In this document: positions 13,547 to 28,500 of the stretch, in pieces
Numbering within the stretch: position 1 is the first letter of the stretch
Layout of the letters: the number at the start of each line of letters is the position of its first letter
From: Elgaria multicarinata webbii
Lineage: Eukaryota; Chordata; Lepidosauria; Squamata; Anguidae
Direction of reading: 5' to 3'
Length of the DNA: 64,000 nucleotides
NCBI RefSeq assembly: GCF_023053635.1
Contig: NC_086182.1
Span: forward strand, 28,877,501 to 28,941,500
Program-made: the position numbers and the translations under genes
Notes under the pieces: generated by a model
The model's input: the letters and a program-made list of their open reading frames with translations, nothing else
What the model was told of the DNA's origin: nothing
Database searches by the model: none

Positions 13547-16500
13547 TGTTTTTCCCTAATTTTCAATTTTTTTTTTTGCACTTTTGCAAAACTTGGGATT
13601 CTTGTTTCTACAGGCTACAGTCCTGTCACTTGAAATCGCTAGAAGTTGCCGTTCGAAAGACTGTTAATATGAAGCACGTAGCATCCGGGGAATTCTTACA
13701 CATCCCTTTTCGATTTATTGCACAGATGGCTACTTTTAAAAGAACAGCCTCTGTCAGCGTTGGGAGCACCCAAGGGAGCGAGGGACGTACCTGAAGAGCC
13801 GATTTCCTAACGTTTGTCTTCTCGTCTCCAGCTCTCAGCCTCAACATGGTCATGATCTCCTTTCCTGTTGGAGCAAGCAGGAAAGAAGTAAGGAAGAGCA
13901 TCCTGGAACGGTCTTATGCTCAGCAGAACACCGCGAGAATTTAGCATTTTGCTTAAGAGCATTTCAAGCAATGAAAGCGCCCTGCATTCATTGGCTGGTC
14001 TTTGTGTGTCACTTTAAGCCAGGAACCTCGGCTTGTTAAAACCACCGTGGTGTCGTAATGGCGATCTGGAATGAAGACCAGATGCTGGACAGCGCCAGCA
14101 GGAAAGGACTCGCACCCTTCAAGCCTTGGACGTGGGCTGGCCACTCTGCGAAAGAGGATGCTGGATTAGGGGGAAAGAAAGGAAAGGAAAGGAACCTCCC
14201 GTGCAAAGCACTTGTCATTGCTGACTCCTAGAGGGACGCCTGCTTTCGCTGACATTTTCTTGGCAGGCCTTATAGTGGGGTGGTTCGCCGTTGCCTTCCC
14301 CGGCTGTGATTACCTTTCCCCCAGCTAACTGGGTACTCATTTTACCGACCTCAGGAGGATGGAAGGCTGAGTCGACCTGAGCCGGCTGCCTGAAACCAGC
14401 TTCCGCTGGAATCGAACTCAGGCCGTGGGGAGAGTTTCGGCTGCAGAAACTGCTGCTTTACCGCTCTGCGCCACACGAGGCTCTGGATTAGAGGGGCCTT
14501 TGTTTATTATTAATTATATTATAATTCTTATATTTATTTGGATCCCGCTTTTTGCCCAGTACTGGGCCTCATGGCGGCCTTACAAACTTTAAAACATATA
14601 CATTTAAAAACCTATGAAAAGAAATATACAGAAGTTAAAAACATTAAGTATATTACAATATTAAAACATAATGGCTTTTAATGGTTTGAGGGTGAACAAC
14701 CATTAATGGAATTAATGGAATCGTTTTAATGTGGGTTGAGGGTTTCAATGGAATTGTTTTATGTTATTGTAAAGCACCTCGATGCCAGAAATGGTAAGGC
14801 GGCGCTATAAAAATGCTTTAAATAAATAAATAAATAAAACATTTAAAATACGCAACAAATTTACAAGTCCTTAGCGTAGACGGAGGCCCAGATCATTCGC
14901 CAAAGGCCTGCCGGAACAAAGAAGTTTTTGCCTGCTTCTGCAAGCCCATCAAGGAGGGAGCCAGTCTAGTTTGCCAGGGAAGAGAGTTCCAGAGCACCGG
15001 AGCAGCCACCGAGAAGGCCCTGTCCCATGTTCCCACCAAGTGCGCCTGTGAAGATGGTGGGAGTGAAAGAAGGGCTTCTCCAGAAGATCTGAAAGCACGG
15101 GCAGGCTCATAAGGGAGAACACCGTCTTTCAGATAACCTGGACCCGAGCCATATAAGGCTTTATAGGTCATAACCAGCACTGTTATGATCTAGCACGGTT
15201 CCTCCTATGGACCAAGAGCAGGAAAACCATTTTGGTTCAGGAGTGAAATCACCCCCTGACCATTCTGGTGGACTGGCTCTTTGTCCCCCTCCCTTCTCCA
15301 AAGCCCCTCCCCTGATGTCACCTGTCCCCATCCTGCTCACTCCCCTTTCTCTGTGCAGAGAGAGAGAGAGAGAGAGGGGGACGGAGAGGGAGAGGCACGG
15401 AGAACTCTGCACAGACAAAGCGACTCCACTGACGCTTGCAGGAGCGTTTCTTCCAAGCACCAGCTACATCGGGCACCTCACTCCTGCGCTGTTTGCCATC
15501 CCAATTGGGGTGGGATGTAAAGGGAAGAGCTTCAGCCAGCGCTTGCAGGACTTCACACCAGAAAAGTACGCACAAAAGTAGCCTGTATTACTTCCTAGCC
15601 GAAGGACTAGCAGTGTCAAAACCTCTGAACGGGTGAGTCACGATGACGAGGCCGAGCGCGCTGCAACCTCTCCTGCTCCGCGGCAGTAGCTTGCTCCGGA
15701 CCCTCTTGCTTTGCTCCTTCAGATCTGCGTTGGCCTCAGGCTGCATCTCCCCTGCTCGCTTCCTAGGTCAGGAGGTTGGTCGGCTCTTCTATCTTCACAG
15801 CTGGTTTTCGCCTCTTTTCCCTCACTCCCCTCCAGCCGGACCCCTTTTGCGCTCCTCCTTGAACTGCCCTTTTCCCATCCTGTCTCTTTTCTTCAAACAT
15901 ACAGCGAAGTGTCCCCCCATCCCCATTTGCGACTCCCTCAGCTCAAACCTTGGTGTTTTATTGGCTGGGGGACACCGTTCTATCTTCAGGGGATTAAACA
16001 GTGCTGTAAAAGTAGGTCAGTCACATCACTGCCATATTACAGGTGTGTGTGTGTGTGTGTGTGTGTCAGGGCACGGTGGCAGAAGGGTCAGGACAGAGAT
16101 ACTGGCTTGCTGGAGGCCATTTAATAAATCGGCAGCTGAGGTGAGATTTGAACCTTCCCGGCTCACGGTCTTATTTATAAACCCGTCATGTCACCTTTTC
16201 AACCCAAAGTGCCCTCGGCAATGTACATAAAAAGAGATAAAAAAAGCCACTACATTACTTCAGTCATATGTGTGTGTGGCTTTATCATCACCTCCCAACA
16301 GAGAACCAAAGTTTTATAACTGGCTGTATTCCACATACCTGCAGGGCTAAAAATCAAGCAGATAGAATCCCGATAACCTCAGTTTCCCCCTTGCTCAACT
16401 GCCAGTTTATCGGTGAAATCCTACATGCATATAGACTCCGAAGTAAACGCCACTGACTTGAATAGGACTTACTTCCGAGTATGGGTATAGGATTGTAGCC

Positions 16501-19500
16501 TAAGAGGGAAAGGAAGCAGCAACAAGGCATCCCTCTATCATGTCTGGATCTGTATGAGGCTATTAGAGGGTGAGGGAAAGGAAGAAGCTGCTGAACTTCA
16601 GTACCTGTATTAGTTTTATTTTCCTCCTCCCTCCCAATCCTCTTTCCTTTTGTGTCATGATTTATTTATTTTTTAGATTGTAAGCCTGTGGGCAGAGACT
16701 GACTTAAGAAATATTTTTGTAAAGCGCCCCGAGAGCCTTTTTTTTTTTGGCTAAAGGGGGGGGGGAGAGAAAGTGCTATAATAAATAAAAGTAATAAAAA
16801 TAAGTCTCCCCATCTTCCAACCACCATAGGAACTGAAATCTTCATCAAGGAGCTAGACACCTTTAAGAATTGCCAGATTCTAGAAAGAACTACAACGCCC
16901 AAGGTTCTTTATCCACAGGTTAAAAAAATTCCTACAGAGGTGTTTATGCACATGCATGCACACACAATTCCTAAAGAGTGCCTTATGTGTAAGAATGTCC
17001 AAATATGTGAACTCTCTCTCTATAAAGCAATCAATATTCTACACAGGGGATTATTTTCTTAATTTTAAAATCAAGAAGTGACAGTATACGTCAAGAAAAC
17101 CAGGAATGCGAGAACTAGCAAACAAAACAGAAAATCCAGTTATGGGTCCAGCATACCATCAAATTGAGTGATGTCTCGTTTGTCTGTTACTTCGATGGTT
17201 TTGAATGTTGGGAAAGTCTTCCGACGAGAGAGACCTTTAAAAAGCAACCGCAATAAAGTCACGTATCACAGATGGCAGACGTTTGCCAAGGTCCCTTCAC
17301 CCACAGCCACCACAAAAACGGTTGATCTGACAACCCGGAGGGGATCTCAAAGAAGCCCAGGGCGATGCGGCTGCTGGCTGTGTTGTGACATCATAAAGAC
17401 TGGTGTTGGCCATCACACAGCAGCTGGAGGAAAATACGATGTCATTGAGATGCTATGACACCACAATGGCATGGTATTTTAAGGAATGCAAGAAGCTGAG
17501 GCAGCTATGGGGCAGGAGCAGGGAATAAATGTGCAGTGGTGGAGGGAGGATAATCTGTTGACCAGTCTACAGACATAAGAAGAGCCCTGCTGGATCAGAC
17601 CAAGGGTCCATCTAGTCCAGCACTCTGTTCACACAGTGGCCAACCAGCCGTCGGCCAGGGATGAACAAGCAAGACATGGTGCAGCACCACCTTCCCACCC
17701 ATGTTCCCCAGCAACTGGTGCACACAGACTTATTGTCTTGAATACTGGAGATAGCACACAACCATCAGGGCTAGTAGCCATGGATAGCCTTCTCCTCCAG
17801 GAATTTATCCGACCTCCTTTCAAAGCCATCCAAATGGGTGGCAATCACTACATCTTGTGGTAGGGAGTTCCATAATTTAACTATGTGCTGTGTGACTTTC
17901 AAATCATTCTATTTTATGCTCAACCAAAGAGATCTAGTGAACAATCAGGGACCAACGACAGGCCTTTCAGCGCTCTTCAACCCCACCCCATTTCTGTTTT
18001 ATGGGTGTATACTGAATGGGACGTTGACTGAAGAGGTGACCAGGTGGTGGAACTCCCTCTCCGCTGTCTAGGAATACAGCCTTGGCAAAGGCATGCTCCC
18101 GTAGCGAAAAGATGTATTTGTGTATTTGCAGCCTGCCTTTCCACCAAATAGTGCTCAAGCAGCTAATGGTGGTAAAAGATAAAATACAAATCAACCACTA
18201 AATGCAACCCAAGAACAGGGCAGATATAAAACATCAATAAAAACTGATACACACAGTGACCATAAACAAATCAGGTCATCAAGCCTAAGGCCTGCCTGAA
18301 CGTTGTTTTATTCTATTATAGATGATGATGATAATCATGGTCGGTGAGAAGGTCCTCTCTCGAATTCCCCACCAAACGTGGGGCAGAAAGAAGGGCTTCC
18401 CCTGAAAAACTGAAAACCCGGGCAGGCGCATAGGACACAACCTGGTCCCTGAGATGTTTTGACATCCTCTCTTCATCGCATTTCTAATGGGTTTAAGCAG
18501 ACGCCAAGCGCCACTGGAACACTAAGGGACAAGCGTGGCAACCTTAAGAGTGGCACCGCCATTAGACTGTTTTACTCACCCTCGGTATCAGTGAAGAACG
18601 TCTGAGCTGGTGTGTCTGAGTCAGATACTGTAGAAACAGCGACTGTGGGGGGTAGTCAGGAGAAGAAGGTTAAATGCAATTTGACAGCCTATGAAGGACC
18701 CATGCCAGGGCAGCCCCACGTGAAGCAGGATTTTTTGGGGGGGGAGCAACTGACAACCTCTGAGCCCTACCCAGGTGGGGACTTCAGTAAGGCTGTCAAC
18801 TCACATCTGAAACCCCTGCAGGTCACTTCTTTTGGGGGCACCTGCTGTACTGAAGCATGCTGCGTAGATGTTCTAGGAGCTCAGAGATGCTTAAGGGGGG
18901 TCATCCCACATTTCTCCCCTTTCCCCGCCCCAATAACAACCCTGGGAGACGGAGCGCAGGCTGAGAGATACTGACCAGCCCCAAGCCACCACCGGGTTTG
19001 ATGGATAAGCGGGGGTTTGATTCCAGATTCCACAAGCCCCTAAGCCTGACAATCCAGCCAAGACATCATGAAGGCTCTCTGGCCATTAGCAACACTACCT
19101 TCTTCCCACCCTACGTACCGCCTTGCAGCAGCTCCTGGATGGTCTCTGCGCTCGATGCGGCTTTGGTTTCCAGGCAGTGAGCAAAGCTCGAAAGCGCCTT
19201 GCTGCGGACCGTCGGCGATTTGTCTGAGCACCGGCCGAATACCATGACCTGCACCAGGAACTTGTGTTTCAGGAACGTCTGCTGCTCCTCAGACAAGGCA
19301 CCCATGTCCTGATCCCGCTCGGGAAGGTCCAGCAGGGCCACGGCGGCATCAAGGGCAAACACCCGGTAAGAGATCTGTTGGGAGAAGCACGCAAGACTTT
19401 GCCCGTAGCCGAGAAGCGTGGTGCCGAAAGGACACCGCCGTTTGCCAAGGGTGAGCAGAGGCCGGCTGAAAATTCGATGGATCGCCCCGATGACGCTGTA

Positions 19501-22500
19501 CACAAAGGATGTACATTGGCACCCCAAGGGGCCACTGCGTTCAAGCCACCGTCCCCTCACCTTGTCATTGCGTGAGTAGCGATACAGCCACGCCATGAAG
19601 TCGGCGTGTTCCGCACACGGGAACTTGTAGAGCAGCTGTGCCAAAGCCAGCGCTGCGTACGTTCGATATTCCGACTTATCAGGCACCTGCCATGAAACGG
19701 ATAAAGGAAATCGTCACGGCTACTTGAAGCCGGATTGCCTGCCATAACGACGGCTTCAGTATCTGGAGCAGGATCGAGGCTGGCGACGGACAGCCCTTAG
19801 ACTAGACCAGGGGTGCAGAACCTCTTTCAGCAGGAGGGCCAGATTCCACGCCGGAGAAGCTCTCGGGGGCCACATTGCAGTGGCAGATGGGGGGGGGGGG
19901 GGCAAAGTAACAAAAAACAAAACACACACACACATACACACAAAAACACACCAGTATGATTTAGCTTAAAGCTCAAACTGCCTGTATCTAAGACTTAGGA
20001 GAAAACCTAGGAAACCAGTCAATGATCAGTGTTGGGGGAAAGGGGGAGGTGCTATCTGGGGAACCCAGGTGGGCCAAGATTTGGTCCCCAGGCCTGCAGT
20101 TCTGCACTCTTGGGACAGACCCAGCCCAAGTTACGTCCTGGCTGAACAACCAGCCCAAGTAAATGACAGCCTTCTGTTGCCATGTGTGGGCAGGGAGCAA
20201 GCCAGAGTACAACAGGATCAGCATGATGCTTTGAATGACAGCACAGTGTTCTGTTACATCATAAATGGCATTCAATTATTGCAAAAGTCCTCAACAGACA
20301 CAGATCCAAGACCTAGATTTGAAAACAAAAAAAAAGTTTACCTCCGCTATGTGACAGGTTACTTTACCTGGTGGCATTTCCCAGTACCCCAATGATGTTT
20401 AACTCTAGAGAGAGTTTCGGCTATTGGGCGGTATAAAAATGTAATAAATAAATAAATAAAAATAAATAACAAAACAAGCTCCTAAGAACTATATGTTCAT
20501 CTGTACGTTGCTGAAAGGCAACACTAGGCTCAGGCTATACGGGGGTCAGTAACTGGCAACCCTTGGGCCAAAGCCAGCCTGAGCGAAGTCCCAGCTGGTC
20601 AACCAAATGAAAACACCTGCCTCGTCACTGCTGTAAATTAACAGCCAGCAATAGGAGAACAAGTGCTCCTTTTTCCAGAAAAAGGTGGGTGGGGAGATTC
20701 AATGCAGCCACAGAAAAAACCCTACCTTGACACACATATGCTGTAATAAGATCCGCAACACAGGGAAGACGGCTGCTTTGAGTTCTTCTGCGAGAGAGCT
20801 GCAGAAAACAAGAGATGTACCCCTGATTTGAGGAGAAGGCCGGGCGGGACAAACCCACATTTCGCAAGAGATCAGATCTATTTTGAGCTAACGTATGAAG
20901 CGGCCTTGCACGCAGTTAGTATAAATACTCCCAGTGTTAAGAGACCGACAAGATAACCCTGGGCCAATGAGTTGCCAAATTTATAACAGAAATAATCACA
21001 AGTACTATTGTGTTGGTCAGTTTACAGATGTACACAGTCCGTCGGAATTTTAAAGTACACGGGCGTTCGGGCCGCTTGTGTGAAGGATGCATTGCTAAAA
21101 CCACCCAAGAGAAATTGCCAAGTAATCGCGGTTGTAACGCAGCTCTGCACAGATGCAGAAAAGCCAAGGAACAGCTGCGTTTGAGCTTCACCTGATGAAT
21201 TTGATGGCCTGGTCCCTGGCACCAATGACCTGAGATGGAATAGTAGCTGACGCAGCGCTGGATCCTTCTCTCCTTCCCAACATGAGGATGATGTTGAGAA
21301 ATCGATGGAGCACTCGGCGCAGAACCTAGAACAGAAGGAAGGGGGAGGGAAGACAATGGATGGTTGATGGGCATCACGGAGAGTTCTCCGTGCTGCCAAC
21401 TTTTCCTGACAAAATCAGTGTACCCAGCAAGTGCATGCTGAACTCAAACAGTGATGCCTTGAAACTTAAGGATGTAAGAGGTGCCATACTGGATCAGACC
21501 AAGGATCCATCTAGTCCAGAACTGTGTTCACACAGTGGCCCTAGCACCAGTGCACCGAGATATCCCACACACAAGCCACCCCCTCCTCCGGTAAAAGGCA
21601 TGTAAGAGGCCCCATCAGCATAGATTCAGTTTGTGAAGGAAGGCTGGGGTCCACCGAACCTCCCTGCAAGGTAGGCTCTGGACCAATCTCCCAGTAACCC
21701 AGATCCTCACCCCCCTAACCCCGCGCCAAGACGGTATTAGCCAGCCCTTCGGAGAATAACCACACTCACTGAATCTAACACTTAAGGCCCCAGTCAAAAG
21801 CACAATCAAAGGGACATAAATGGAAGGGAGAGAGAGGGGGGATGAGGGAAGAGGATTGAGGTAGGTTTTAGCAGCAATCAAACAGCAATCAACCACTTAA
21901 AACTTTAGCCCACCAGAAATCACACCCCAAACGCGACTAGTCCTCCCTGGAGCACTTAAAACACAAAAAAACTTTCTAAAAGGTTCGGGAACCAGAAGGT
22001 TCAACCATATAACACCTGCTCTGGTCCGCTTGCACTGGCTGCCTGTATGTTTCTGAGCCCAGTTCAAGGTGCTGGTTTTGACCTATAAAGCCTTACACGG
22101 CTTGGGACCACAATCCCTGACGGAACGCCTCTCCCGACGTGAATATACCCGGTCACTACGTTCAACATCTAAGGTCCTCCTCCGGGTGCCTACTCCGAGA
22201 GAGGCTCGGAGTGTGGCAACGAGGGACAGGGCCTTTTCGGTGGTGGCCCCCAGACTGTGGAATGATCTCCCTGACGAGGCTCGCCTGGCGCCAACGCTGC
22301 TATCTTTCTGGGCCAGGTTAAGACTTTCCTCTTTGCCCAGGCATATGGCGGCACATCTTAATCACCCACGTTTTTGTTTTGTTTTTTAACGGTTGTTAAT
22401 GCTTTATTTATTTATTTATTTATTTATTACATTTCTATACCGCCCAATAGCCAGAGCTCTCTGGGCGGTTCACAAAAATCAAAAACATTCAAAGTATAAA

Positions 22501-25500
22501 ACAACAGTATAAAACCATACTATAAAATACAATACAAAAGCTCAACCAGATAAAAAACAGCAGCAATGCAAAATTACAAATTTAAAACACCAAGTTAAAA
22601 TGTATTTATAGACTGTTAAAATGCTGGGAGAACAAAAAGGTCTTCATGTGTGTATGTTCTGTGTTTTAGAATTTTACATTTTGCATACTCGATTTTATCT
22701 TAATTTTAGAATTTCTGTAAACCGCCCAGAGAGCCCTGGCTATGGGAGCGGAATATAAGTGCAATAAATAAATAAATAAATAAATAAATAAAACCGAGCC
22801 ATAACCCAGCTTGCTGGGGATCTCCCGTTCCACACGCGTGTAGTTCCAGGGAAGATGGCTGGCCCCTGGTTGCCCACTCCTTTATTCCTGGCAGTGCCAT
22901 GGCCCCCTGCATGCCAACCAATCCAAAACCTCATTCAGGCCTCAGGCTCCCCCCTCCCTTGAAAATGGGCCCCCTCCCCACCAGGTCATTTTCCCCACAG
23001 CTGAAGCGAGTCAGCATCCAATTAGCAGGACCTTGAGTTAGGCTGATAACTTCCCAGGTGCTCCCCCCCCTCCCTCCCTGCCCAGAGGTCTGAACAAGTC
23101 TGAGCAAGAGCGCAGTCATCTTGGCCGTTCTTCACATAGTTAATACTGGATTGCCAGTTACCCATCCCTACTTTGAGCACAAGAGCGGAGCCTCCAACTG
23201 AGTTAAACATCAAAATTGAGGGCCTGCTGCCTATTTCAACAGAAGGCGGCTTGCGTGCTGTGTTTTTCGTTACGTCCTGCATGGCAATTTTTAGCTGCCA
23301 AGCCAGACCTCCTACCCCAAGGCCTGACGGACTGAGGGATATAAATATATCCCAATTCTTGCAGCCTGCTCCTCTTCGACACGCTTTCTCACGCCTACAC
23401 ACGCCACGCACCTCAGTTCAGCCAGGCGGTGCTCAAAATTAAAAACCCTACGGAAAGAGAGTTTTGCACAGAAAAGTCTCAGTTAAATAGAAGCATGAAA
23501 GGTTCAGCCTTACAGGGAACTGCGGAAATCAAAAAGGAAGGATTCGCTGAGGGTTTGTGGGAGCCCCGTTCAAAACTGTGTGGGAAGGCTTCCATGGAAT
23601 TTGCTCTACCTCCCCTCGTCGTGAAATGCCACACATCAGTCATTTGCAACGGTACCAAAACTCCCTCTAGCAGGCAAAGCCATGAACTGTAGGATGTTTG
23701 TGGGTCTGGGTTTGGAAACAGACAGAGGTATACTTGGTTTCCATGCTGAGGAAACCCTCCAAAAGGATCTCAGAAACACATGCACAGGTGTGTGTGTGTG
23801 TGTGTGTCTGTGACACAAGTTACAGATGTGGTTACAGAACACAAGTCGGAGAGAGAAAATCTTAGTGACTGAAGCCCTTCCAAATGGCTGGCCCAAGAGG
23901 TGGAAAATCCAGAACGGTGCACGTTTGAGTGCGAGACGAAAAAGCAAAATGGAACGGGGTGGTGGTGACGGATCGCGTTGCTTGAACCCCTTACAGCTTA
24001 AAGCAATGAGCTTTGCTATTTTTAAGGATAAGCCTGGAAGTGCCACTGGGATCATTTGGGGGGGGGGGGGTTCTGGGCTGCCTCTGTGCCACTCGACAAG
24101 GTGTTTTCAAGCCTCCTTTAAGTTAAATCCAAATGCGGTGCTCTTAGTAGTTGTCATTAGCCCGTTTTACTAGCAGGAGGCCTTTACACATGCACACCTT
24201 AAGAATTCTCTACAGAGAGGGGAGAGGCACCAACATAAGGCTCAAGTTAAAGGAAGCCAGATTCCAGTTGGACATCAGGAAAAACTTCCTGACTTTTAGA
24301 GCAGTACGACAATGGAATCAGTTACCTAGGGAGGTTGTGGGCTCTCCCACACTAGAGGCCTTCAAGAGGCAGCTGGACAACCATCTATCAGGGATGCTTT
24401 AGGGTGGATTCCTGCATTGAGCAGGGGGTTGGACTCGATGGCCTTGTAGGCCCCTTCCAACTCTGCTATTCTATGATTCTATGAAGATGCGTCGTTTTTA
24501 CCTGATCTTCTAGGCTGTGAAGTGGGGAACACAGCAGTCGTAAACCAAAGTAGGCAAGTTCAGGGACATACTTGGCTTTGTCGATCGTCCTGTACCAAAG
24601 GACAAATTCACAGCTGTTTAATGGATCTATTTTATTCAAAGGCTAGTCCAAACATACATACAGTAAAAAATCCCCAGATTTTGTTCACGAACAGGTAAGT
24701 TAAAGCATGGCTAAAGCTAGAAGTGGGAAACGCCTGACTCCACTTGAATGTTTACGGCAGCGGTTCTCAACCTGTGGGTCGCGACCCCTTTGGGGGTCGA
24801 ACGACCCTTTCACAGGGGTCGCCTAAGACCATCAGAAAACACATATTTCATTCATTTGTAATTACAAATAAATATTTCACAATATATAATTACATATTGT
24901 TTTTGTGATTAATCACTATGCTTTAATTATGTTCAGTTTGTAACAATGAAAATACATCCTACTTATCAGATTCATAACAGTATTCATTACGATTCATAAC
25001 AGTAGCAAAATTACAGTTATGAAGTAGCAACGAAAATAATTTTATGGTTGGGGTTCACCACAACATGAGGAACTGTATTAAAGGGTCACGACATTACGAA
25101 AGTTGAGAACCACTGGTTTACGGGGTTCTTCCCACCCCAGCTACAATGCTTCACATTCCTCATAGTACATCAAGATTCAAGACCAAGAACTCACATCCGC
25201 TCTGAAGGCTCAAACTCGCGTAGGCAGGGCTCAAACCCTGTCAGATTAACGAAGATCTACAAGAGAAGCCAGGCAAAGTTAAGAGTTAGATTAAACAGTA
25301 GGGAGATGGTCTCGTCTAAGCTGCCTCATGAACCCAGGTAGGCCACCCAACCCAATGATGGCTCTAGGGCAGAGGCAAGAACAGAAGAGGACACCCCGTG
25401 CCAGCAACACGTGCCTGGGACATTTTTTTTCTGATTTACAGGAGACTGGGAAACCTGTGAAGTGCCCAACCCCCTTTCATCAAGGGAAGAAAGAACGCAA

Positions 25501-28500
25501 TACCTGACGGAACGCCTCCCCCGACATGAACCTACCCGTACGCTGCGCTCAACATCTAAGGTCCTCCTCCGAGTGCCTACTCCGAGGGAAGCTCGGAGGA
25601 TGGCAACAAGGGAGAGGGCCTTTTCAGTGGTGGCCCCCCGACTGTGGAATGATCTCCCCGATGAGGCTCGCCTGGCGCCAACATTGTTATCTTTTCGGCG
25701 CCAGGTCAAGACTTTCCTCTTCTCCCAGGCATTTTAACAGCATTTAACAACGTTAAGTTTGTTTTTAATGGACCCCAGAACTGTTGTTTTTAAATGGATA
25801 CTGTTGTTTTTATACTGTTTTTATGTTTTTTAAATTTTTGTAGGCTTTTAATGTTTACTATTTTTAATTGTTGTGAACCGCCCAGAGAGCTTCGGCTGTG
25901 GGGCGGTATATAAACGTAATTAAATAAATAAATAAAATAAATAAAAGGAAAACACAAGGTCTTGAGGAATACTCTGACCTTCCTTGCTTCTAAACGGTCT
26001 ACATGCCCCCCCTTTTAAAAAAGCATCTGTAACGGGATCCAAAGGATAGTAAGTGTCCACTTGTTCTTCTAGCAGATTCCCAGAAGGCCAGCTCATTCTT
26101 TAGGGACCCTTTATGCCACTCACGTTGCAAGTATATTTATTAAAGAGAGAGTATCTACCACCCCAATCCCAGCATCCTGCATCTAGACGTGGCCAGCCAG
26201 AGACCTCTGGGAAGCTCATGAACCAGGACATGTAGTTCACCCGTCCTTCCCTGTTTCTGTGTCCGGTGCCTGGTATTTAGAGGGGTACACCCACTGAAGA
26301 CGGAGGTTTCATTTAGCTACCAGGGCTCATAGGTGTAGACAGATCTATTTTTCATGAATCCAACTGATGCTTTCTCTAGAACCCAGCTAACCTAGTGACC
26401 GCCAGCTTGAGGCAGGTCCGTGCCCCTACTACTTCGACACAAGGTTGATGTGGTCCTGATGTTTCCACTCACCTGAATGCAAGTCTGCATGCACTGGGGC
26501 CTATCCTTCAGGGAGAACTTGGAAAGCAACCGCAGGAGGTTTTTCAGGAGGAGGAAGAGGGCATTCCGAATCTGAAGCAGCTCCTGGGCAGAGAAGTAAA
26601 TCTCTTCTTCCTGGTCTTCCTCCTCTTCAAAGTTCTCATCCATCTGGAATGGCAGGACGTGGACTAAGGAGCGGCTAGAGCAAAGCAGGCAGCTGGCGGC
26701 CTCCTGGCCGATAACTCACTCCATATAAAAAAAGCAATTTTCGATTCGGTTGTCAGTGGCCCTAGCACCAAACTTTAGAACGTACCAAAAGGGCAGATCA
26801 TAAGGCAGAACGGAAGTCGAACAGGTGCAGGATGCAAAAGGTTTTTACACTACTTATATCAATCCCACTGAGCAACCATTGTAGGAGTATGTAGTTTAGC
26901 ACCATGTTCAGGAGTGTGGCCTGGTTCAGACAACACGCTAAACCATGCTGCTTAACCACAAAATGGTTAATGGGATGCATTGACCATAGCACATTCCATT
27001 TACCATTTTGTGGTTAAGCAGCATGGTTTAGCGTGTTGTCTGAACAGGCCTACATTGTCTAAGAAATAAGAGATTCCCCCAATGAAGAGTTCTTTCCCTG
27101 AGATACGTTGGAATCAATACACTTGATCTGTTGACCAGCCACGCTATAGCAAACTACTGGATTTTAACCAAAGCGAAATAAGAAGTTCGCCCATAGTTTC
27201 ATAAGAAAGATATTAAAGTGACTTCCAAAAGTTGTACGAGTGGGATATTCTTGAGTGTTACAGTTCTTTCGTTATATATTTGGGAAGCCTTCAACGGAAG
27301 CTCGGCGTCAACTTTCCAACAGAGGCTGACTACTGAAAAGGGTGCACAAAACCAGAGGCAAGTTGGAAGTTTACCCCACTGTCCTGGTTATTTTGTCTTC
27401 GTACTGAAAAGGGTGTACATTTGTGCAGCAAGACACACGCCCAACTCCTAGATTCTTTAGAGTGGCCTTCAATATGGACTGCCCTGTGCTAAAAGAATCA
27501 CCATCGCTTTTTGAAGGAGTCCGAAATTCTTAGGCTCTTATAAGTATTTTTGCCAGCAGATGCCGGATTATTTTCTTACCAGTGTGTTTTCCTTTCTCGC
27601 CCCCCTTCCTCGCTTTCTGTCACCCTTAGAGTTTGTACTGTTGTCTTTCTTCCTCTTTTTAGGCAGGTTCGACTCCTGGGGCCAGCACTTAGACAAGGTC
27701 TGAAGACATTTTTCGAACATCACTGGATGGAACACCCGATTGGCTATGCTACCTGCCGAAAAGGAAAGAGGGATAAGATCCTGCACATTAAGGAAACAAC
27801 ATTATATATTGGAGCACCAACAGTCAATGTAAGCAGCACAGAATGGTACAGGCCAGTAGAGGGGCATTAAGCAACCTTTAAAACAGCCTGCTGTGAAGGA
27901 CTGAGGGGTTATAAAAGACAGTTGAGTTCTGAATTACATTTGTTTCTGAGTTAGATCTGTTTTCCTGTAGGTAGTAAACTATGTCTTCTTGTCAGGTAGT
28001 AAACCATAGTGGTGACGGATAGATAGAGAATAGTTTGATATGTTTATGGGAGGAATCTGGCCAGCTTGTTTATAGTTCAACCGGCGCCAGGACCCAGCTT
28101 TGGTATGTGGGAAAAGGTGGGAGTCAAACTTCCCGAGGTCAGGCAGAGGCTTCGCACCTGGGGGCTATCTCCTGCCTGGGCTAATTGGGCTTTGTGTGAG
28201 AAGAAAGAGCAAGCACCCTCATTAAGGGAGAGAGAGATAAAAAGGCTGATTGGACTAAGTTGGGCCAGGTCTTCAGCCTGGAGGCATGGACGTCTGCCGC
28301 TGCCCAGCCCGGGAGCTGAGAGCGAATTAGAGTATTGTTGTTTTGTAGAGGCTGGTTTTCCAAAGGCAAGTTTGGTCGCTGTTGACCGGGAGGAGAGGGG
28401 GGATTTAGCGGAGAGGCTGCCTGTTCCCTTTTTGATGGATTGGTGGGTGGTTCTGCCTAGTTTATATCTACCTCATTTCTTTTTCCCTTCTGCCTCTCAG

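Noticed and set aside
15181-15650. Possible second LTR beginning TGTTATGATCTAGC at the broken end of a LINE
   Set aside because: No matching CA end with a target duplication was found, so the call was dropped.
15643-16230. 195-codon plus-strand frame
   Set aside because: Crosses a (GT)n tract, low complexity, no similarity recognised; it lies within an NCAPD3 intron.
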